DNA of 31,186 nucleotides. Origin: an uncultured Clostridia bacterium (GTDB lineage: Bacteria > Bacillota > Clostridia > Oscillospirales > Butyricicoccaceae). The stretch spans positions 1 to 31,186 of the forward strand of contig CAJUJQ010000024.1 in the NCBI GenBank assembly GCA_910586575.1, read 5' to 3'. A program made the translations under genes and the position numbers. Of this stretch, positions 1-5,084 are shown one piece after another (the first letter of the stretch is position 1; every line of letters starts with the position of its first letter). Under the pieces are notes generated by a model. It had not been told where the DNA came from and searched no databases. It worked only from the letters and a program-made list of their open reading frames with translations.

Positions 1-369
1 ATCGGCGGCGCCATGCTAGGCTTTCCCGTGCTCGACCCCGCAGCCAGCGTACTGATTTGCATGTGTATCTTTAAGGTAGCATATGATACCGTCAAAGACG
101 CGCTGGACAAAATGCTGGATACCTCGTGCGGGCTGGAGTATGAGGAAAAATTATCCATGGATATCCTTGACCGTGAAGAAGTGATCCGGCTGGATTCCCT
201 GCGTACCCGCATGTTCGGAAGCAAGGTTTATGTCGATTTGGAAATTTCCATGGATGAAAACAAAACCTTGCGGGAAGCCCATGCAATCGCGGAAGAGATT
301 CACGACGAAATTGAAGCGAAATTCCCGAATATCAAGCATATCATGATCCATGTGAATCCGGCGGATTGA
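1..369 (+). CDS. Cation diffusion facilitator (CDF) transporter, C-terminal part
   Basis: The reading frame is open from the first base, so the gene begins outside the window and only about 122 C-terminal residues are present. A hydrophobic stretch near the start (VLICMCIFKVAYDTVKDALD) matches the end of the last transmembrane helix and the linker of CDF metal exporters. It is followed by a cytoplasmic dimerisation domain: a DS-LRTR-like segment, then GSKVYVDLEISMD, the AHAIAEEIHDEIE helix and the ending HIMIHVNP, which is the usual ZT_dimer ending. Family members export Zn2+, Fe2+ or related divalent cations by proton antiport. The metal-binding transmembrane helices are outside the window, so specificity cannot be judged. 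A strong terminator follows the stop codon. The family call is confident from the C-terminal domain; the metal is unknown. Confidence 0.85.
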   Translation: MGGAMLGFPVLDPAASVLICMCIFKVAYDTVKDALDKMLDTSCGLEYEEKLSMDILDREEVIRLDSLRTRMFGSKVYVDLEISMDENKTLREAHAIAEEIHDEIEAKFPNIKHIMIHVNPAD

Positions 370-401
370 TGGCGCTGGATGAAAATCATCTCTTTATAAA
401 C

Positions 402-444
402 CACGGGCTGCGCCAGTATGGATAGACGCGGCCCGTGTTTTTTT
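402..444 (+). terminator. Rho-independent terminator of the CDF gene
   Basis: An 11-bp stem (CACGGGCTGCG at 402-412 with CGCGGCCCGTG at 427-437, one T-G wobble) is followed directly by seven T residues. It lies 33 bases after the CDF stop codon. This is the clearest classical terminator in the window. Confidence 0.9.
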
Positions 445-564
445 CCGGCTTCCAGGGGGGGCGCGTTTCCGAGGGTTGGAAAACCGTGAAACCGTACGCT
501 TCCGGACGCATTGCATAATTGTCCTAAAACCAACAACGATTGTTCTATACCCGGAAGCCGGAAA
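442..564. repeat. Widely spaced 12-bp perfect inverted repeat
   Basis: TTTCCGGCTTCC at 442-453 is the exact reverse complement of GGAAGCCGGAAA at 553-564. The pair encloses about 99 bp of non-coding sequence. It may be the ends of a small fold-back element or a long-range RNA stem. No target duplication or ORF was recognised inside. The rest of 445-647 shows no gene. Confidence 0.4.
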
Positions 565-647
565 GGGGTAAAATCAAGCTGCAAGATATACATAACCTAT
601 AGGGCTTATATGAAAATAAATCAATCTATAAAAGAAGGAGAAACAGC

Positions 648-1008
648 ATGAATTCGTATGAAAGAGTCGTTGCGGCATTAAACCACCAGGAGGCCGGCCG
701 CGCACCGTTGGAAGCTGATTGACCACAACCGGATTTTTCAGAGCGCGTCCCTGCGCCCCTCCGGCAGCTTCGACTGGGAGCGGCTTGCGCAGGTGCTGGA
801 TCATCTGCTGGACAGCGGGGAATGCGGTGACCTGCTGCGGGTGAAGGGCTTTGTCTGTTCCGATGGGGGCGGCATTGCCGTCAATTATACCGTCAGCGGG
901 CGTTCCATGACGCGGTGCGGCGCGACAAGGCCAATGCTGAATTTCATCGGCAGGGGTGTTAACCGCGCGCAAATCAAAGCGCTCCTGGAAACCGCGGTTC
1001 AGCAATAG
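648..1008 (+). pseudogene. Remnant: start of URO-D-type methyltransferase joined to end of CobW-type protein
   Basis: A good ribosome site (AAGGAG at 635-640) precedes ATG 648, which opens MNSYERVVAALNHQEAGRAP. That is the typical N-terminus of uroporphyrinogen decarboxylase/MtaA-type corrinoid methyltransferases. The frame stops after 24 codons (TGA 720-722). From about 700, in another frame, the DNA reads HRWKLIDHNRIFQSASLRPSG, then LLRVKGFV, NYTVSG and NFIGRGVNRAQIKALLE, ending at TAG 1006-1008. This matches the C-terminal domain of CobW/COG0523 GTPases, without their N-terminal GTPase domain. The simplest reading is a deletion that removed the body of the methyltransferase gene, any genes between, and the N-terminal part of the CobW gene. 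The two families are often neighbours in corrinoid methyl-transfer clusters. The CobW part is inferred from motifs and is less certain than the URO-D start. Confidence 0.65.
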
Positions 1009-1127
1009 CGGCGCCGCCGCATGGAATCCGGCTTTTGAAAATAGTTTATAACCACGAACAGGTGTCATGAATTCCCACAGTATTCGGCATATCCCCGGCT
1101 CCTGAGCAAGTCTCATGCAATTTCCTG

Positions 1128-1156
1128 TTGTGCCACCGGTGCAAAAGGGATATAAT
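1128..1156 (+). promoter_or_regulatory. Sigma-A-type promoter of the M42 peptidase operon
   Basis: TTGTGC (1128-1133) and a perfect TATAAT (1151-1156) are separated by 17 bp. Transcription would start near 1163, leaving a leader of about 45 nt before the TTG start codon at 1208. Confidence 0.75.
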
Positions 1157-1207
1157 AGCAGTAGACAATACGAAGGCACAATTGCCTGTTGAAAAGGAGA
1201 TGTTTGC

Positions 1208-2239
1208 TTGAAGCGTGTGGAAGATTTCATCCGCCTGTGCGAAACCCCCGGCATCACCGGATTTGAACACACCGCCGCAGAGGCTGCCGCCGTGCTGCTG
1301 CGCCCCTGGTGCGACAGCGTGGAAATCGACTCGTTCGGTTCGGTGCTTGGCATCCGGCGCTGCGGCCGCAGGGACGCGAAAACCGTACTGCTCGACGCCC
1401 ACATTGACCAGATCGGTTTCCTGGTCACCGAGGTGCTGGACGGCGGGTTCCTGCGGTTCACATCGGTCGGCGGCGTAGATCCTCGGATGCTGCTGGGCTG
1501 CGAGGTGGAAATCTTAGCGCCGGAGCCGGTTTTCGGCGTGATTTCCTGCACCCCGCCCCATTTATTGAAGCCGGGCGAGGAAAAGAAAAGTATCCCCATC
1601 CATAAAATGATGATTGATACCGGCCTTGCCGACGCGCGGCAGGCGGTCCCGATTGGCACGCCGGTTGTGTTCGCCGAGCGCATGTGCCAGCTCACGCCCG
1701 AGACCGTCACCGGCAAGTGCCTGGACGACCGCGCCGGAGTAGCCGCGATTTTGCAGGCGGTGGAGCGGCTGCATGGGGAACCGCTTGCGGTTGACCTGGC
1801 TGTGCAGTTCAGCGTTCAGGAGGAAGTCACCTCCCTGGGCGCTATGACCGGCGCATTCCGGGTGCGGCCCGATTTCGCGATTGCGGTCGATGTCAGCCAC
1901 GCCAAGACCCCGGACGCGCCCGCCGACAGCACCTTTGCCTATGGCGGCGGCGCGATGATTGGCATGGGGCCAAACTTCAACACGCCCCTGGCCAAGTCGC
2001 TGGTGAAAACCGCCAGGGCCGAAGGGATTGCCTATCAGCTGGAAGTGATGGAGGGCAACACCGGCACCAACGCCTGGGAAATGCAGATTGCGGCGACCGG
2101 TACGGCGATGGGGCTGCTGTCCATCCCGCTGCGGTATATGCATACGCCCATTGAGAGCATCCAGCTGTCAGACCTGGACGCGGTGAGCGACCTGCTGTAT
2201 CATTTCCTGCGGCGGTTTGAAGGGGAGGTGCGCCTGTAA
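1208..2239 (+). CDS. M42 family metallopeptidase (first of three paralogues)
   Basis: This 343-residue protein has the layout of the M42 glutamyl/deblocking aminopeptidases, cytosolic dinuclear-metal enzymes that trim N-terminal residues from peptides and usually form dodecameric tetrahedral shells. Expected metal and catalytic residues are visible: His65 in DAHIDQIG, Asp173 in LDDRAG, the Glu pair 205-206 in VQEEVTSLGA, Asp228 in AVDVSHA and His312 in RYMHTP. Length is normal for the family. The start is TTG 1208, because AAGGAGA (1194-1200) is correctly spaced and no in-frame ATG precedes a recognisable N-terminus. The stop overlaps the next ATG by one base (TAATG), so the genes are translationally coupled. 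Substrate preference cannot be read from the sequence. Confidence 0.92.
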   Translation: MKRVEDFIRLCETPGITGFEHTAAEAAAVLLRPWCDSVEIDSFGSVLGIRRCGRRDAKTVLLDAHIDQIGFLVTEVLDGGFLRFTSVGGVDPRMLLGCEVEILAPEPVFGVISCTPPHLLKPGEEKKSIPIHKMMIDTGLADARQAVPIGTPVVFAERMCQLTPETVTGKCLDDRAGVAAILQAVERLHGEPLAVDLAVQFSVQEEVTSLGAMTGAFRVRPDFAIAVDVSHAKTPDAPADSTFAYGGGAMIGMGPNFNTPLAKSLVKTARAEGIAYQLEVMEGNTGTNAWEMQIAATGTAMGLLSIPLRYMHTPIESIQLSDLDAVSDLLYHFLRRFEGEVRL

Positions 2240-3264
2240 TGCTGCAATTTTTAGAGGAGCTTTGCGCGCTCGACGGCCCAAGCGGCTGTGAGGACAATGT
2301 GCGCGATTATATCCGGGAGAAGGCCGCCCCCTACTCGGACGAGCTGCGGGAGGACCCGATGGGAAACCTGATGGTGCTGCGGCGCGGCAAAGGCTTCTGT
2401 GAGAAGCCGCTGATGGTTTGCGCGCACATGGATGAGGTCGGCGTGATAGTCAAGCGCATCACCGAGGAAGGCATGATTAAATTCGGCTTTGTCGGCGGCG
2501 TGGACCCGCGCGTGGTCATCGGGCGCAAAATCCGGTTTACCAACGGGGTACGCGGCGTGGTCGGCATCAAGGCGGTGCATTTAACTACCCCGGCGGAGCG
2601 CGAAAATATGCCGAAAACCAAGGATTTATATATTGATATCGGGGCCTCCGCGCAGGCGCAGGCCGAGGCGCGGCTGTCCCCCGGCGATTACGGCACGTTT
2701 GATGTGCAAAACCGCCGGTTTGGTGACGGGCTGTTCAAAGCCAAGGCGATTGACGACCGGATTGGCTGCGCCGTGCTGCTCACCCTGCTGCGGGAAGAGC
2801 CGCCCGTTGATACCTGGTTCTGCTTCACGGTACAGGAGGAGGTCGGGCTGCGCGGCGCGGCAACTGCGGCGTTCCGGACAGAGCCGGGTTTCTGCCTGGT
2901 GGTCGAGGGCACCACCGCCGCCGACCTCGCGGAAGCGCCCGGGCAGAAGCAGGTTTGCCGCCTGCGCGGCGGCGCAGTTCTGCCGTTCATGGACCGCGGC
3001 ACGATTTACGACCGGGAGCTGTTCGAGCTGCTGCGCAATGCGGCGGAGGAAAAAGGCTTGCGCTGGCAGACCAAGCACATGGTTGCCGGGGGCACGGACG
3101 CGGGGCGCATCCACAAGGTGCTCACCGGGGTGCGGACGGTCGGCATTGCCGCGCCGGTACGGTATATCCATTCACCGGTGAGCGTGGCGGCGATTCAGGA
3201 TATGGAGGACGTGCTGGCGCTCAGCCGGGCGTTTTTGGAGAGCTTTGGAGGTCAGGATGAGTAA
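2239..3264 (+). CDS. M42 family metallopeptidase (second paralogue)
   Basis: A 341-residue M42 aminopeptidase with all the expected metal and catalytic residues: His63 in CAHMDEVGV, Asp172 in IDDRIG, the Glu pair 200-201 in VQEEVGLRGA, Glu223 in VVEGTTAADL and His311 in RYIHSP. The acidic ligand after the QEE motif is Glu (EGT), where the first and third paralogues have Asp (DVS, DVT). This natural variation in the family suggests the three proteins are not simple duplicates with the same specificity. The ATG start overlaps the previous stop codon. The 3' end overlaps the start of the next gene by 8 bp, so the three are almost certainly one transcript. M42 proteins are often annotated as cellulase M/FrvX-like, which is a historical name. 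Confidence 0.92.
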   Translation: MLQFLEELCALDGPSGCEDNVRDYIREKAAPYSDELREDPMGNLMVLRRGKGFCEKPLMVCAHMDEVGVIVKRITEEGMIKFGFVGGVDPRVVIGRKIRFTNGVRGVVGIKAVHLTTPAERENMPKTKDLYIDIGASAQAQAEARLSPGDYGTFDVQNRRFGDGLFKAKAIDDRIGCAVLLTLLREEPPVDTWFCFTVQEEVGLRGAATAAFRTEPGFCLVVEGTTAADLAEAPGQKQVCRLRGGAVLPFMDRGTIYDRELFELLRNAAEEKGLRWQTKHMVAGGTDAGRIHKVLTGVRTVGIAAPVRYIHSPVSVAAIQDMEDVLALSRAFLESFGGQDE

Positions 3265-4252
3265 GGTTTTTGAATATTATCAGCGGCTGGCGCAGGCGTT
3301 CGGCCCCTCGGGGCGGGAGGACGCGGTGCGTGAGCTGATTGGCGGGATGGCCGGGGATTTCTGTGACGATATCACTACCGACGCGCTGGGCAGCCTGATT
3401 TGCCGCAAGTGCGGCGCGGGGAAAAAGGTGGTTGCGGCGGCGCATATGGATTCCATCGGCGTGGTTGCCACCTATATTGACGATAAGGGGTTCATCCGCT
3501 TTGGCGCAGTCGGCGGGCTGTTCAGGGGTGACCTGATTAATATTCAGGTGCGGTTTGAAAACGGGACGCGCGGGGTGATTTCCTACGAGGAAAAGACGCC
3601 GTTTAAGGATGTCACGTTAGAGCATTTGTTTATTGACATCGGCGCGGGCAGCCGGGAGGACGCCGAAAAACGCGTGCGCGTCGGGGATTTCGCGGTGTTT
3701 GAAGCGCTGCCCTTCGAGCAGGACGGGATTCTCTGCGGGCCGTACCTGGATAACCGGATTGGCTGCGCCACCCTGCTGTTGGCAATGGAAGCGCTGCCGG
3801 AGACGGTCGAAAATGACCTGTATTTTGTATTCACCGTGCAGGAGGAGGTCGGGCTGCGCGGCGCAGGCCCGGCGGCGTTCGGCATCCTGCCTGATTACGC
3901 GATTGCGGTCGATGTGACCGATACCGGCGACCTGCCCGAGCATAAATATCCAATGGCATGCCATATGGGCAAGGGCGCGGCGGTCAAGGTGATGGACCGC
4001 TCGGTGATTTGCTCCATGGAGGTACGGGACGCGCTGGAAAATGCCGCGAAGGGGTTGAACCTGCAAACACAGCGGGAAATTATGATGGCCGGCGGCACGG
4101 ATACTGCGGCGCTGCAAAAGACCGGCGCGGGCATTTACGCGGGGGCGCTGTCCATCCCGACGCGCTATATCCACTCCCCCAGCGAGATGTGCGCGGCACG
4201 CGATGTGGAGGAAGCCGCCGCGATTCTGGCGAAGGCCATGCAGGAATTGTAA
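3257..4252 (+). CDS. M42 family metallopeptidase (third paralogue)
   Basis: A 331-residue M42 aminopeptidase with His63 in AAHMDSIGV, Asp165 in LDNRIG, the Glu pair 196-197 in VQEEVGLRGA, Asp219 in AVDVTDTGD and His306 in RYIHSP. ATG 3257 is chosen over an upstream in-frame TTG (3245) because the ribosome site GGAGGT (3247-3252) lies within that extension and is properly spaced for ATG 3257. The gene overlaps the second paralogue by 8 bp. The second and third proteins share QEEVGLRGA and RYIHSP, so they look closer to each other than to the first. Three different M42 subunits made together could form separate complexes with complementary specificity or a mixed shell; that is inference. Confidence 0.92.
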   Translation: MSKVFEYYQRLAQAFGPSGREDAVRELIGGMAGDFCDDITTDALGSLICRKCGAGKKVVAAAHMDSIGVVATYIDDKGFIRFGAVGGLFRGDLINIQVRFENGTRGVISYEEKTPFKDVTLEHLFIDIGAGSREDAEKRVRVGDFAVFEALPFEQDGILCGPYLDNRIGCATLLLAMEALPETVENDLYFVFTVQEEVGLRGAGPAAFGILPDYAIAVDVTDTGDLPEHKYPMACHMGKGAAVKVMDRSVICSMEVRDALENAAKGLNLQTQREIMMAGGTDTAALQKTGAGIYAGALSIPTRYIHSPSEMCAARDVEEAAAILAKAMQEL

Positions 4253-4266
4253 AATAAAGGATTCGA

Positions 4267-4293
4267 GCGGGAAGCGGTGCAGCCGGTTCCCGC
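4267..4293 (+). terminator. Possible weak terminator of the M42 operon
   Basis: GCGGGAA (4267-4273) pairs with TTCCCGC (4287-4293), and an inner CGG/CCG pair extends the stem after one mismatch. It sits 15 bases after the stop of the last M42 gene. No T-run follows, so termination may be inefficient or shared with the next hairpin. Confidence 0.35.
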
Positions 4294-4337
4294 CCCTGCT
4301 ATCTCGGCAGCGTTTCAGCAAAAATTGCACAAAATGA

Positions 4338-4371
4338 AAGCGCCGTTCCCCGTATCGAGGGAACGGCGCTT
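4338..4371 (-). terminator. Terminator of the minus-strand DUF1540 gene, between convergent genes
   Basis: A perfect 13-bp stem (AAGCGCCGTTCCC at 4338-4350 with GGGAACGGCGCTT at 4359-4371) encloses an 8-nt loop. On the minus strand it follows the DUF1540 stop codon by 17 bases and runs into a T-rich tail. On the plus strand the tail is poor in T. It may act in both directions for the converging M42 operon. Confidence 0.8.
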
Positions 4372-4388
4372 CGTTCACCGGGCTTTGC

Positions 4389-4559
4389 TCAGCCCTTGCT
4401 GAAGCTCTTGCAGTCGGTGCACTGGTCTACGGTCGGGTTGTTCTCGTGGGTACCTACCGTAATGCAGTCGAGCGAGCAGTAATCAGCGCTCGTGGAGTGG
4501 TTTTTGCACTGCTGCACGGTGCAGCGGATTGCCATATTTGCGTGAGCATGAGACATCAT
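4389..4559 (-). CDS. DUF1540 small cysteine-rich protein
   Basis: A 56-residue protein with six cysteines at 13, 18, 28, 32, 47 and 50, arranged as CTVQQC, YCSLDC and CTDC. This spacing, the size and the phrase CTVQQCKNHS match DUF1540 miniproteins of Clostridia and Bacilli. Their function is unknown; the cysteine pairs suggest metal binding or a compact redox or zinc fold, which is inference. The ribosome site AAGGAGGA (minus strand, 4565-4572) is excellent and serves the tandem ATGs at 4559 and 4556. The gene is too short for most ORF callers. It ends at a strong hairpin. It lies 120 bp downstream of the FeoB-associated peptide gene on the same strand, so the two may be co-transcribed. No transmembrane segment or signal peptide is present. 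Confidence 0.85.
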   Translation of the reverse strand: MMSHAHANMAIRCTVQQCKNHSTSADYCSLDCITVGTHENNPTVDQCTDCKSFSKG

Positions 4560-4679
4560 TCAGTTCCTCCTTGGTTTGGTTTACATCCAGTATGCGCCGC
4601 TGCCGCTGAGAACATACGCCGCACCGCGAGGGAAAAGCAAGCGGTTTCTCCACAAATTGGAAAACAAAGGCAAATGCCG

Positions 4680-4856
4680 TTATTCCTTATGCACGTGGCA
4701 GGCCGGGCACGACGGGCGGCCCGTGCAGTGCCCGCCGCCGCGGCTTTTCCCTGCCCGTTTGTCGCGGAGCAGTCCGCGCACAATTAGCGCGGCTGCCGCC
4801 AAGACGGCAGGCCCGACAAGGACCGTCGCCGCGTTCGCCGCCCAAAAGGCCATCAT
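4680..4856 (-). CDS. FeoB-associated Cys-rich membrane protein
   Basis: A 58-residue peptide with one N-terminal transmembrane helix (about residues 8-29, ANAATVLVGPAVLAAAALIV), a basic RGLLRDKRAGKS segment, and a short tail with Cys44, Cys50, Cys53 and several His (GHCTGRPSCPACHVHKE). This order is the hallmark of the small FeoB-associated proteins found with ferrous-iron transporters in Firmicutes, where a role next to the FeoB pore is presumed but unproven. A strong ribosome site (AAGGAGG, minus strand 4868-4874) precedes the tandem ATGs at 4856 and 4853. No feoA or feoB lies in this window, so the gene is detached from its usual partner. The tail has fewer cysteines than many relatives. 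A long dyad upstream (4878-4914) may be its regulatory site. Confidence 0.75.
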   Translation of the reverse strand: MMAFWAANAATVLVGPAVLAAAALIVRGLLRDKRAGKSRGGGHCTGRPSCPACHVHKE

Positions 4857-4877
4857 TTAAAATCCCCCCTCCTTGCG

Positions 4878-4914
4878 GTTTACTTATGCTAACTATGGGT
4901 TAGAATAAGCAAAC
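4878..4914. promoter_or_regulatory. Long imperfect dyad, candidate metal-dependent operator
   Basis: GTTTACTTATGCTAAC (4878-4893) and GTTAGAATAAGCAAAC (4899-4914) are inverted copies pairing at 14 of 16 positions around a 5-bp centre. The half-sites CTAAC/GTTAG resemble the core of DtxR/IdeR-type iron boxes. It lies just upstream of the ribosome site of the FeoB-associated gene (minus strand) and about 60 bp upstream of the promoter of the glycosidase gene (plus strand). Control of the iron-linked gene is the more natural reading. The dyad is seen directly; the regulator is inferred. Confidence 0.55.
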
Positions 4915-4972
4915 TGATTTGCCAAGTGGTTTTCCAATTCTTCCCTGCCGCGAAAATTGGGGGATTTGACGC

Positions 4973-5001
4973 TTGTACTTTGCGGGGGAATCCTGTATAA
5001 T
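4973..5001 (+). promoter_or_regulatory. Sigma-A-type promoter of the glycosidase/SLH gene
   Basis: TTGTAC (4973-4978), 17-bp spacer, TATAAT (4996-5001). The -10 context TCCTGTATAATG is identical over 12 bases to the rsmH promoter at 7972-8000. The leader of about 75 nt contains a 7-bp hairpin (GGCGGAA at 5041-5047 with TTCCGCC at 5052-5058). Confidence 0.75.
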
Positions 5002-5084
5002 GATAGAACAGCGCGCATGAGCGCACAGGATTACCACACCGGCGGAACGGCTTCCGCCACGGAGCCATGAAAGAAGCGTGAATC

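Noticed and set aside
574..1716. 380-residue minus-strand open frame
   Set aside because: It spans the pseudogene, a promoter and the first M42 gene in antisense, with low-complexity Ser/Pro/Arg content and no recognisable domain.
4446..4860. Plus-strand frames opposite the two small minus-strand genes
   Set aside because: The minus-strand genes have strong ribosome sites and recognisable families; the plus frames have neither.
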